Below, one piece after another: positions 10,855 through 21,527 of a stretch of 64,000 nucleotides of DNA. A program made the position numbers and the translations under genes. A model generated the notes under the pieces. That model saw only the letters and a list, made by a program, of their open reading frames with translations. It made no database searches and had not been told where the DNA came from. Numbering within the stretch: the first letter of the stretch is position 1; each line of letters opens with the position of its first letter. Origin of the DNA: Actinostola sp. cb2023 (Eukaryota; Cnidaria; Anthozoa; Actiniaria; Actinostolidae). The stretch is taken from contig JAUJYZ010000316.1 in the NCBI GenBank assembly GCA_033675265.1, positions 248,001 through 312,000 of the forward strand, written 5' to 3'.

Positions 10855-11358
10855 TTTTACTCTTATAGATAAATAATTCTCAGTAGACACCAAATATATG
10901 AAAACCATTTTAGGCTAACCTGGAAAAATCTAGGTTGTTATATGAAGCTTTTTACTGTATTTCACAGGTTAAGTAAAATCACTCTACAAGTTATGATATC
11001 ATAATATTAATTTGTTTCCAGAAATTGTACTACTCTATATTCATTATCTACTATGGTTAAATAAATATATATGAAGCATAATTGTAACAATTCGCAACTA
11101 ATTTAAGAATCAGGCAATGAACTCTTAATCTACTCATATCTATTTAAGCTTATTGAAAACAAAATGAGAGAAAATCCTTGCGGTAACTGTTTCAAAACAG
11201 GCTGATGCCAAAAAGCTAACAATAGATCTCTTACATCACATGATTTGAAATGGGCAATTTACATACTAAGCTAAAGAGGTCTATTATGACACCATACATG
11301 TACATTATAATCGTAGTTACAACTAAATATAGACAAAATAAACTTGCAATAGAAGTTC

Positions 11359-12166
11359 TTATAATTCTGGTAGCATGACACCTGTAAATTCAAAGTCTTC
11401 TTCTAACCCTGGGGGTGGGAAATGGGCCTGGATGCAGCACACAGCACATGATGGAATAACACTACGAATATTTTTTTCAACAAACCCATGGACCCATCTG
11501 ATGTACTGCCGATAGGCAATGTGCCTGTACTTCTTGTGATCAGGGCCTTCATAGGCATTAGCATAGTGCTGTTTGTAGGACAACCATGCAACTTGCAAAA
11601 CAAAAGGGTTCAAACATATGGCTTGGAATCCAGGATGATTTGTAATACAGTCAAACATGTTATCTTGTCTGTAATAGTCGATGTTGTCATGCAGTTTGTT
11701 AAAGGTTCCTTCGCATTCACGACAGCAAACACACTCCCTATCGGTTCCCATTCGCTGACAGTTTTCACAAGAACACCTTTGTAGATAAAGAGAAACGACA
11801 AGAAAACGAGTACAAAGCTAGACAGATTTTATAAATGTAATGCATGTACACAGATTTCAAAACGAAAATATTTCATATCTAAAATCATTCATTCTGGAGG
11901 TTATAAAATCAATACAGTACATGTTACGTAAAGTTAAAGTTGTACCAGTCTCGGTGATCTCTACGATGAACTCCATCAATCGCATCATCTTCGACTTCAT
12001 CTGTAGACATTTGCTCAATTTCAATTTCGCTTGCATCATAATGGGGTTCAAAACTGTATGGTTTTATACTGTTTGTGTCGACTTCGAAACACCCTTCGTT
12101 AGAGCTCGATGATATGTCAGTATCACTATCACTACTACCATTACTGCTCGCCATGTCGCTCGCCAT
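11359..12166 (-). CDS. P2X7-C-like cysteine-rich accessory protein (2 exons)
   Basis: Exon 1 is 12166-11928 and ends at a GTAACA donor. Exon 2 is 11776-11359, after acceptor ACAAAG. Splicing gives a 218-residue protein. The first third is acidic and serine-rich. The rest begins CSCENCQRMGTDRECVCC and contains ITNHPGFQAICLNPFVLQVAW and VIPSCAVCCIQAHFP. This pattern matches the cysteine-rich module resembling the P2X7 receptor intracellular domain, often seen in uncharacterised invertebrate and fish proteins. It likely binds zinc. It converges on the transposase gene within the same terminal repeats, so it is probably an accessory factor of the transposon. Its function is unknown. Confidence 0.7.
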
Positions 12167-12180
12167 ATTGATCGTGTTCT

Positions 12181-12194
12181 GGCTGTGACGTCAC
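12181..12194. promoter_or_regulatory. CRE-like subterminal motif, accessory-gene side
   Basis: GGCTGTGACGTCAC is the inverted counterpart of the motif at 8364-8378. It lies about 15-30 bp upstream of the ATG of the minus-strand gene. Confidence 0.4.
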
Positions 12195-12374
12195 ATCATT
12201 AATTATTAAAAACGTATGACCGGGCTTCCTGTGGTAAGGAAAAACGCGCCAAATCTATCTAAATATTACTTTTTTTTTCAAAAAAAATTGCTTTTGTCGA
12301 CTGAGCAGTATGAAAACTAATTGCTTTCCGATTTTAACGGAAAATGTCCAAAAATCGCGTCAGTAGCCCTTTAA

Positions 12375-12713
12375 TGATGGAGCCTCGGTAGGGTATTTAC
12401 TTGTGTAAACCCCTACAAACACATGGAAAGCACCAACCCATAAGTCGATAGATGTGATTTTTTTTGGTTTAGAAATGGATTCCAAGCAAAGAGAAGGCAG
12501 AGGGCCATTCTCGGGATTAGTTAACGAAATCTGAAATTTGTTTTCTAATAAAGGATTGGTTAAAAGAGTTCCAAAGTCTATATATTCGTTGCTCCATATC
12601 CGAGCCCGTACCTTATCCGAGACTCTCGCATCAATAGGCATGCTACACGATCGGAAGAGCTGGCTCGGGACAAGATCAATAGCTGACGTCTCACCTGAAA
12701 GAGCTTGATGCAC
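12375..12713 (-). pseudogene. DIRS-like gag fragment, 5' part of interrupted ORF
   Basis: The minus-strand frame reads PIDARVSDKVRARIW, then EYIDFGTLL, KPKKITSIDLWVGAFHVFV and YPTEAPSL, directly up to the TTAA of the Kolobok element. This is the conserved N-terminal block of ORF1 proteins of DIRS-type retroelements. Together with 8093-8192 it is one gene split by the transposon. No reverse transcriptase of the same element is attached here, so only a fragment was present before the insertion. Confidence 0.65.
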
Positions 12714-12982
12714 ACTGTTGAGGGAGGCCCCAAAAATCTTTGATACAAATGGTCAGCGGAGTATGTACTGACAAAGGTAGCCCAAACCGATGGAACAGTG
12801 TTGACGATAACGTGACTGTGGTGCGTGACATGTGAGCTTTGCATGTAGTTGTGGAATTTATCAAAGGCATAATATAATTAACAGATATTATGTTAACTTG
12901 GAAGTCCTATTTTCACGTTAGTTGTTATTGTGGAATTGTTGTTTCTAGATCTATGTATCAGTTAACTAAAATGCTGATATTT

Positions 12983-13130
12983 TCAAGGACAAGTAAAGTA
13001 TATAGACAGGGCCTCGCTGTAACTGATATCCAGACAGCTTGCATGGTAAAACTGCACACATGCATCATATCCGATCCAGTCATCATCGCCATCATCACAT
13101 ATGCATTCCTTGCAAATAGCGGCTTTTCTC
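12983..13130 (-). CDS. PHD-finger exon of the MULE-Ulp1 gene
   Basis: The exon starts after acceptor ATTGAAAG and reads ERKAAICKECIC, then DDWIGYDACVQFYHASC, ending at TGA 12985-12983. The spacing matches the C-terminal half of a C4HC3 PHD finger, which usually reads modified or unmodified histone tails. One zinc-ligand position has Tyr (GYDAC) where most PHD fingers have Cys, so zinc binding may be impaired. Its phase fits the preceding exon (13423-13311). Confidence 0.55.
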
Positions 13131-13310
13131 CTTTCAATGAAAACAACAAGGAATCAATTTCGAAAACTGGATTACCGTAAACACGCAAAAATTATTAAAA
13201 GTACTGCTGTCAGGTAAGTACGCTATTCAACTCCGCGCTTTTTCAGCAATGGAATTTCAACAATGGCGCTACTGATTGATCGAGCATTTTGACCGTGATC
13301 ATATACTTAC

Positions 13311-15260
13311 TCGTTGACGTCATTAAAGCAAGAGCCAAATATATCTGATGTGATTCGTTGTCGTTCTTGAGTCATATTGAAGAACAAGTTGAAGTCTTGT
13401 TCTTTGCAGAGGCATCGGGCAAACTAAAGAAATAGGGGTTTATTCACTATTTTTAATGCACGTCCAGGCGAATATTAAAGAATAGTTCAAGTACGTAAAA
13501 TGCTGTCATCGAGCTTTTTCAAGAGAAAGGAAGAGAAAAGGAGTATCAGGTCTGGAGAGGAGACAGTTGAAAACAGGAGACTGGGATTACTTACCAGACA
13601 AATAATGACACCACAGTTATAATGATCATTTGTAAGTTGTTTGTAGTGAACCGGCTCAATGCAAGGCCACTTTGAACTGCCCCATCGTGTTTTACTGTCA
13701 GCTATTTTGCTATAATGGAAAGGGAACACAAAAGACATGGATATTATAATCAATCATAATACCCCATGCATAGAGTGCAATTTAGAAAAGTGTGAAATAG
13801 TCCTAATTTTAAATAGTACTAAATAGTGCTATTTCTATTGTTTCCTATTGTTTCATTAGTGCTATTTAGTACTAATTAGTTATTTAGTTTTTATTTAGTT
13901 TTCAAGCTTTTCTAAATTGCACTCTAATACCCACTGTACCGCTATTTAAAAATTAAAAGATACCTTATCTTGTTGATCAGTATCGTGAGAGATGGTTGTG
14001 AAGCAATAGTTATTTTCTTGGAGGTACGCCCATTCATAGGATCCAAGTTGCCTTTGGTTTGTCTAGCACCTGCATACCAGTATAGGTATGTTAGTCATGG
14101 TAATCATAGTATAACATTATACAGTTCGATACAATCGACTATTTGGCATGATAACTTTGACTTACCAGAAGTGTCCAATGGTTCCCACTGACATTCATAG
14201 GAATGAAAATCTTTGAAATATTCGTGAAATTTTCACCATGCCATAAGAGGCGAAAGCTGGAGCCCGGGTGTTGGACTAATGGACACAAAGATGTGTCTGC
14301 AGCAAATATGTTGTCGTGAATCTTTCTTAAACGCCACAAATATGCTTCAATAACCTAGATTTGGGAAGATTCAATTTATTCCAATAATTAGATATTAATA
14401 TTAATTATTATTTTAATTAATATACCATTGTTTAAAGATCTTATAGATATGAATGAATGAATCAACTTTATATATCCACAGTAAAAATCACTAAGTGTTA
14501 ATAATAACAATTATTAATAAAAGTAATATCTTCCGAAGCGGTGACATTCGGATTTCAATTTCAACACCCTAAAAGATATGATCAGCATCAAGAAGATACT
14601 TATATTTTAGAGTCACAGGCGTGAGTCTCTGAAAGCAGCTACATATTTCTTGAAGTCCTCTTCCGTCCGTGCATACGCAATTTTGTGCATGTATGAAAGA
14701 AAGAGTTCCTGCTCAGGTGCGCTAAGGCCATTCTTTCCAGATCTGCACCATCTCTGTTGTGCCTGTATTCTGTGAAAATCGCAGATGTACACGGCTATTC
14801 CTGGAAAGTTTTCCTCGATGGCCCCGATTTCTGAAGTGGAATAGTCAACCATGAAAAATCGGGGATTCCATGAGGGATTCCACTTTTTGATTATGGCAAG
14901 TGCTTCACTTATTACCACATGTTCCTCTGACTGGCACATAAATTCTGCTACCACCTTATACCCAACGTGTGCACACATAAAAAGAATAAAGGTATGGCAT
15001 ATCGAGTTGTTTTATATGTGGCATCCATAAAACAAAGTTCTTGGCCATACCTTTCCAACAACCTTTGTTGCCATGACGCTGTTCAAAGGGATCTTCACAT
15101 AATATCTTGAATGAATGGCCCTTCGAAGGAAAACTCCCCCCAGCCGGTGGTGTAGAGGATTCATTGGTTGTCGTGAAAACGAGGGTTTGTCACCGATCGT
15201 CCCCTCGCGAGTGGTCATTTTGTCATTCTCAAAGCGAGGCTGTCGTGCAGAACAGGACAA
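13311..15260 (-). pseudogene. Mutator-like transposase fused to Ulp1-type protease
   Basis: Exons in order are 15260 to about 14613 (MULE core), 14354-14166, 14069-13964, 13709-13595 and 13423-13311, with phases that match. The MULE part has CFMDATYKT, then FMVDYSTSEIGAIEENFPG and YICDFHRIQAQQRW, giving two catalytic Asp residues and the C2H pattern. The Ulp1 (C48) part shows the catalytic His in GNHWTLL, Asp in LDPMNG and Cys in NDHYNCGVIIC. Such proteases cleave SUMO-like modifiers. At least three frameshifts are visible: two near 14,965-15,045 and one near 14,055. This copy is therefore inactive. A PHD exon follows. A MULE plus Ulp1 pairing is known from plant Kaonashi elements. Confidence 0.68.
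13771..13926. mobile_element. MITE, AGAGTGCAA family, copy 1
   Basis: Terminal repeats TAGAGTGCAATTTAGAAAAG and its complement, with the interior dominated by ATAGTACTAAATAGTGCTA. It lies in an intron of the MULE-Ulp1 gene. TA may be the duplicated target. Related copies are at 38078 and 39271. Confidence 0.7.
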
Positions 15261-15886
15261 ACATATATAGAAAGCACAAGCCTATACATATCACAAGCAA
15301 AGTAAGAAAAATGAATTGAGAGGAAATGCAAGGAAAGAAAATAGCGTCTATCTCTTGCTGTGACATGGATCAATTGTATAGGTTGGTTTTGTATTATAAG
15401 ATCCATGATGTCATTTTTATGATCTGTTAGTCTCTTGCAAAATAGATGGGTATTAAATTGACCAATCAGATTGTGAGCTCATGAAATTACATTACCGTAT
15501 TTGATTGAATAAACGCCCACTCTCGATTAAGTGTGCCCCTCAATTAAGCCCCCCCCCCCCCCCCCTTGAACACGAAATTTGAAATAAGCGTCCCTCCTCC
15601 AATAAGCACTCCCTCCTCCCCACTAAAAATGATATATATACATACATATACACGTGTAAGGAACTATACCCTTGGACGTCATGTGTTTTTTTAAAATATA
15701 AAAGCTACATGGTAGAAAACAAACTCTGAGTCCTAGTCATTTTGTTATTAAGTGCCTCTCCTCGATTAAGTATCCCCCCCTCGATTAAGCACCCCCCTTG
15801 AATACGAAATTTGAAATCAGCAACCCGGTCGCTTATTTAATCAAATACGGTATACAAGCAAAGAAAATAAATTGTATTTCTTACCA
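15261..15886. mobile_element. C-rich MITE (15492-15853) between genes
   Basis: Ends ACCGTATTTGATTGAATAAA and the matching complement TTTAATCAAATACGGT. The interior repeats ATTAAGC-CCCC units, including a run of 18-19 C. Similar C-rich or G-rich units occur near 18,290-18,560 and 37,725-37,860. The remaining bases have no gene. Confidence 0.55.
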
Positions 15887-18800
15887 TCATTTATTTCTGA
15901 TATCTGATAAAGTCTTTCCTGCTAACTTCTGTGTATTTCCCTTCTCAAGAGCAAGAAGAAGTTTGCTGACTTTTGTTATTTCAATAGTTGATTCGTGAAG
16001 GCGATAAAAGTCACGATGGATTATAATGTCATGTCCAAGATGTCTTGCGAGCCAATCAACTTCAGTTTCCTGAAGTGAGAGGACTTGAGAAACGGTTGCA
16101 ATGTACTTCCTGAGTTTAGTACTTGTAACAGATTTAGGATTAGTCAAAGGCGGATCACAATCGTTAGCAAATTTACTGAGGCAATCCCAGCCTCGTAAAT
16201 GACTCAGTGACTCTTTGCTTGATCTAGCAAAAATGTAAGGGTTGTCATCAGGTATGCCCACTTCTTTTCTCTTTGCAATAAGTAGGTCAATGCCATTCTT
16301 GATATTTGGAGTTAGCAGCACTGGAACCTTTCTCCCACGTTTTCCACGTGTTTCCACCATGTCCAGCCTATAATAATTAAATAAAGGAATAGGGCAGTAT
16401 CAGAAATCGTGTAATGAATACTTTTGACAATTAATTTAATTGGCTGAATATTAATCATAATATATATGCATGTATGATAAAATCATGTATATTCCAATTC
16501 AATGAGATAATTAAGGTACAATGTATTTGAAGGTGTGTTGTTGTTGTACATACAATGTACATGTACATGAATACATGTTGTCCATATTAAGTAATTATTG
16601 TAATTCATTAAAAAAATTGTTGTATTTTATATTTGTAAGTCAAGGATAAGTTCCAGGTTGGGAGCTTGAATGCATGCTGTTTAACCCTTTGACACCCAGA
16701 TATTTTTGGAGGTTTTTAGCGATTTTCTGGACCTAATCACGTTGTAGGAAATTTCGATTCTATATTATAATGGGTTTCCATGGAAATTTTGACAGTTCTG
16801 ATGCCCCAAAGGCTTGTGTTCCCTCGTGATCTGTCTTTTGTCGTGGGATCTCGTCGGGGATGATATATCTTTCTGCCTGAAGAGGCCTATTTTGCATTTT
16901 AGAGTGTTTTATAGCCATTAATCACCACAGAAGCACCCAGAACAGCATCATTAAGCTTGACTGGTGTGGTAGAGACCATTCTTCTAAAAGAATCTAGGAG
17001 TGAGATGTGAAATGCGGCAGACCGTGGAGAAAATGGCAGATTCAATTTAGTGAAATTGTATCTTGCGGGGTCTTTCTGTGGTGGATTCCAGGACCTACAA
17101 ACTAAGGCAGTTTTGGCAACTTAGGACTTGTAAAGAATGCAACCGGTGCAATATTTTGCCTGTAGGGCCGAGTGGCTCAACACTCTAAAAAAAAAAAAGA
17201 GAGAAAAGGCATGTGTTTCGCTGTCAAAATATACTGTATTTACCCAGCATCCTTTTTGGGCGTGCAGAAGGAAAACACATGTTTGCGAAAGTGGTCGTAA
17301 GGAAATGGCTAAACAATTCACGAATATATCAAGAAGAAAGATAGAAGTCTGCTGAGAAAGTGGCGTTTTGTTCAGTCACCATGATGTATTTTGGAAGAAA
17401 ATCGAAGTCAAATGTTGTTCATTTTCGAAGTTTGAAATTGCGTCAAAAACACACATTTTTGATTTCTATGAAAAACAAATTGAACTAATGCTCAGAAATC
17501 GGAGCTGTAAGTCAGTTTACTTGAAGTTAAAACTTGAAGTGTTATCAAGTTGTCACTAATAACTGGCCATGAGATCGATGTTACGAAAATTCAGAATTTT
17601 TCGAAGCAGTATCGATTTTTACGGGAGGTTTCGGGCGCCGTGGGAGTTGAAGGGTTACCGGTAATATTAGTATATACCACACAAGTGAATAGTGCTTTTT
17701 GTGCGCTGTGATTGGTTAAACAAACTATAGGGATATCCTTGGCTATTTACCTCCGAGCAAAACAAGATGGCATTGCGTTTCGCGAGTGTGTCTTTTTCTT
17801 CTTGAATATAAATCTTATGTACTTGTCTAGCTGTTTAATTGTGTGGTATATACTAAAACAATTATTTCCCCCAGGGTCGGTGAGTAGTGGTAGATATTTA
17901 ACTCGATGCTCAAAGACTCGACACCACTCGGTAAATATCCACCACTTCTTACCTCCACTTCAGGGAATAATTGTTAAATAATTTATTAAATATATATGTT
18001 TCATACCCCCCTCCCTCCTACTTTTCTTTATAATAAGCATTCATTCGGTATTCTACTCACTTTTTACTCAGCTCTTTTTCAAAGTTAGTGAGAGAGGCTA
18101 AAATGGCTTCACAGTTGACCTTGCCCCAATCTGGTCTCTCTAGGTATGCTTTGACAAACATTTTAGATGCTTCCCCACCTACAATCCAATCCAACAAGAA
18201 TTAATGGTCATTATGAGGAAGAGGTGGATAACTCAATAACTTTAATTAAAAAAAAAAGAACATCAAAAATTCTTGCTATGTAAATCCTCTATTAAGCCCC
18301 CCCCCCCCAGATTTCAAACACTTTTGAGGGGGAGCTTAATGGAGGGAGGGGGCTAGAGGGAGGGGTCTTATACAAATGTATGGAAAACCAGAGATGTAGG
18401 TTATATCATTTATGGTCATGGATACCATAATTAAAGTATGGTATATCATCATATTGCATACTGTGGTATCTTTGGGAGAAGCTGGTAAAAATTGTACTTA
18501 AAAAAAGGGGGGGGGGGGGGACTTATTGGAAGGGGCGCCTATTGGAAGGGAGGATTTACGGTAAATGCATCAAATGATTATTTTCATAATGAAATTTTCA
18601 GGTATGTTATTATGTGCATGCATGACTGCTTAATGATGTATACATCTATTTCAAAAAAGGTTGTCTCGTGTTTCGTGCATATCGCACATTGCATTGTGTA
18701 TTCGATGATTGAAATGTGTCTTAGGTGTATAAAACAGTCATGCCGCCACCATACATGTATGTAGTGATGGGCTTCCATGGAAAGCAATTTGGTTTGTCAA

Positions 18801-20457
18801 CATTTTGAGCTCAGCGAGTAAAAAAATGATTCTCAGTATACGTATAATCATATGCAGAAATGCAATGTGCAATGCACAATATGCACGAAGCACGCAGGAG
18901 ACAACGTTTTTTTAAATAGCTGTATATAGTTACCAACATAAATTAAGAATTAATGGGAGCTTAATTGAATGAATTAGAGTGATGGCACTTAACCCGTGAA
19001 ACAGATATTAGCCAAGTAGATATTACTAGACACTATTAGGCCCCGTCCACTCTACTCCATTTCCGTTTGAAAATGCATCGTTTTTATATTGTTCTATATC
19101 CTCAAGGGAATCGAAAACAATCAGCTCATTACCAGAAACAATAGGAAAATGCAGGTTAGCGTTTTAGTGTGGACGGGGCCTAATTCCATTGTTATATTTT
19201 GTTTGGATTTGAATATTAGTCACTAACTATAAGTCTGGAGATTTAATTGTTTCACAGGTTATGTGCCATCACTCTAATGTTTAATAACAAAATAATGATT
19301 ATATTTTATGAATGGAAACGTACCTCTTCTTTTGTTAAACATAATAAGCCTTGTCAATGTTGCTTGGGCTAGCATGTTCCAATCTTCTAATTTGGCATGG
19401 CAATGAAGAGCTTTAGAACTCAAAGATATCTGTGTGTCGATATTCTTTCTCAGGATTTCCAGATCTTTTGTTAGTGGTAACAGATTAATTTTGTTATATT
19501 TCCTGTCTTCCAGCTCAACAAGGGAGTGATGTGAAATGGAATAGCTCCATTCAGTTTCCAGGAGCTTCTCAAAATTTTGTGCATCTTCTAGCGTGTCTTT
19601 GTCTTTGGCTCTTAATGTTTGCCCACGAATTACATTAACACACTTTTTAAGAGAATGTCCCAGTTTTAAAGCCAGTGAGAGTATTTTCACATCTTCTGTG
19701 CTTAGTGAATTGAACTTTGCAACTGCCTTTACACTCTCAATGACACAATTAAACTGATATGGTTTAATATAGTCAGATAGCTGGGATGCATTGGTACATT
19801 TATCAGTCTCCCTAAGCTGCATCAAAAGGCGAGCAAGTTCCCTCATTTTTGAAGATACTTGGGTGGGGACTGTTTTGTTACCATGTTTAACAACAAGCAT
19901 TTCACCAACTTTCTTAATAAGCTCATCATTTCTTGCCACAACGGTGATTTCATCACTCCTCATCGATGCAATTATTTCGCATAGCTTGCTATTAGTCCCT
20001 TTGTTAGTTGCAGATGTCACCATCAATTTTGCTTTTGCTTGTACATTTTGGTACTTCTTTCCACTACAGCTATCCTTAGGTTTAAACTGACAGCTACCAC
20101 AATGTTTCCACATGTCTTGTCGTTTCACAAAACCAAAGCAATAGGTACATGGCAAAAACTCATTAGGATCACAAGATTCGCCAACAGAAGGACCTCTCAT
20201 AACGATGAGTTCTCCTTCACCAACTTCTAACACTTTCACATTATGGTGATAGTTTCCAAGCAAACGGAGTTTTTCAAATTGCTTTGGCCTTTCTGGAGAA
20301 TTCTTGTTGAATGAGCATGCAATTGCCACTTCTCTTTCATTCTCATGTTTGTGTTGGTAATGTCTGGCAATTTTGGCAACCAATTTCCCACAATAGTAAC
20401 ATGATTGCTTTTTGTCATACAATCTCTGATCAAGACTTGTCTTCTTAGATTGACAAA
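15887..20457 (-). CDS. Gene A: zinc-finger, tyrosine-recombinase-like protein (3+ exons)
   Basis: Exons are 20457-19324, 18178-18061 and 16367-15887. GT-AG junctions and phases fit exactly: NKRRG joins GEASKM, and ELSK joins KLDMVETRG. The product is about 575 residues, possibly with an upstream acidic exon. The N-terminus has a C2HH-type finger, CYYCGKLVAKIARHYQHKH. The C-terminal half has the tyrosine-recombinase boxes: Arg I in FNKRRGGE, a second box STKLRKYIATVSQ, then LARHLGHDIIIHRDFYRL with HxxGH-like His and the candidate Tyr. Such proteins are Crypton-like recombinases or their domesticated relatives. No internal stop is seen. Compared with paralogue B the reading ends early (SDIRNK then TGA just before a splice donor), so the last exon may be lost. 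Function is inferred. Confidence 0.6.
16680..17656. mobile_element. Candidate piggyBac-type non-autonomous element
   Basis: The left end reads TTTAACCCTTTGACACCCAG and the right end is the complement of CCCTTCAACTCCCACGG. Both sit by TTAA or TTAC. CCCTTT-type ends at TTAA suggest the piggyBac group. It lies in intron 2 of gene A. No transposase ORF is seen. Confidence 0.4.
17657..18060. repeat. Intronic repeat with hairpin, shared with 39.5 kb
   Basis: The segment CGGTAAATATCCACCAC to GGAATAATTGTTAAATAA (about 17930-17975) recurs in diverged form at about 39484-39535. It also pairs with GTGGTAGATATTTAAC at about 17887. Otherwise nothing recognised. Confidence 0.5.
18290..18565. repeat. C/G-run-rich repeat remnant
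   Basis: CTATTAAGCCCCCCCCCC near 18,295 and a G run near 18,509 face each other. They resemble the two ends of the C-rich MITE family at 15,492. Confidence 0.5.
18633..18932. mobile_element. Foldback MITE, CTATTTCAAAAAAGGTTG family
   Basis: Arms beginning TATACATCTATTTCAAAAAA at the left and the complement of CTATATACAGCTATTTAAAA at the right extend about 65 bp each. Copies of the family occur at 56,636 and 57,122. Confidence 0.65.
18973..19279. mobile_element. MITE with a second MITE nested inside
   Basis: Outer arms are ATTAGAGTGATGGCACTTAA and the complementary end near 19,279. Inside, 19038-19184 is a second element with ends TAGGCCCCGTCCAC and GTGGACGGGGCCTA. The outer copy ends about 45 bp from the end of gene A exon 1. 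Confidence 0.7.
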
Positions 20458-21520
20458 CTGTAACTAAAACATGAAAAGTTCTGATAAATGAGTGTTATAT
20501 TTAATATACATTTTATTGCAACCACAAATCGCCTGTGTAAAATACCAGTGATTTAGTGGCAAATAAATTGCAGCCAAATCGCTGTAATTTCGAACATGCT
20601 CGAAATTTTGTGCAACTTCGCGGCGATTAAAAATCGCCAATAAAATCGCCTGTGTAATGGCCCTTAAGATTTTTTTTTCAAAAGTCGTTTAGTTTTTTTT
20701 TTTTTAAAGTTAGTATTAAATTATTTGTGTCCAACACAACTAGATGCCAGATAGTGAAAAGTAGCCCCTATTTGAGTTTACATTATCTGGCGTATACATG
20801 CAGCCGCAAAAATGATCCCTGCTCAAAAGTATTTTTGCTTAAAAAAGAAAGAAAAAATTAAAATCTTGCAATTTCAAGACTGCTAGAATAATGGCTTCCT
20901 CGTCTGCTATAATTTCAGTAACCAATCACAGCCAAATTCCTCTGAGCAGCTAGAGCAGCGTTTCGCGATCAACTTACAATCAGTAAATGTTGTACATAAA
21001 GAAAACTGATAGGCTAGATATCTACATGTATATCTCTGCGAGAAGCGATGTATTAAAATAACTGTATTTACATGAAGATCAGGGGGTTAGAAATCATAGG
21101 GGGGGTCAGGTGATTTTTTTAAATAGGACAGGGGGTGGGTCATGATTAAAATAACTATCAGAAGGGGGGGGGGGGGGGGGTGGATTATTGAGTTTTCCTT
21201 GAGGCTTAATGTGAACATTAATTGATTCTAAAAGAGAATAACACAGGCCACTGGTATAATAAAACCAGAGTAAAAGTAATTAAACAGATCCATGGCCTAA
21301 TTATAAAATTATTGGAAACACTATGGAAAGATCTAGATTGATATTTTAACATTTTGCTTCATCATATACTGCATACTTTCAAATCTTATATCAGTTCAAG
21401 TCTTTCCATAGTGTTTCCAATCAGCTCATATGATGGAAGCTACATATTACATGATTGTACACTTATTAAATATATTATTTTTTTAAGTGAATGATTAAAC
21501 GATTCTAGAATGGTTATGTT
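20458..21520. repeat. Non-coding; small foldback at 21312-21421
   Basis: ATTGGAAACACTATGGAAAG and its complement delimit a 110-bp foldback. Two copies of AAATCGCCTGTGTAA lie near 20,528 and 20,645, and a G run lies near 21,170. No gene recognised. Confidence 0.6.
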
Positions 21521-21527
21521 TATATTC

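Larger units (their letters stand above)
8195..12370. mobile_element. Complete Kolobok-like DNA transposon, about 4.2 kb
   Basis: Terminal inverted repeats begin AGGGCTACTGACGCGATTTT on both ends and are identical for about 23 bp. TTAA flanks each end. The element holds two convergent two-exon genes: a THAP transposase on the plus strand and a cysteine-rich P2X7-like protein on the minus strand. TTAA duplication plus a THAP transposase is the signature of the Kolobok superfamily. Both ORFs are open, so the copy may be young. It lies inside a DIRS-like gag gene. Confidence 0.85.
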
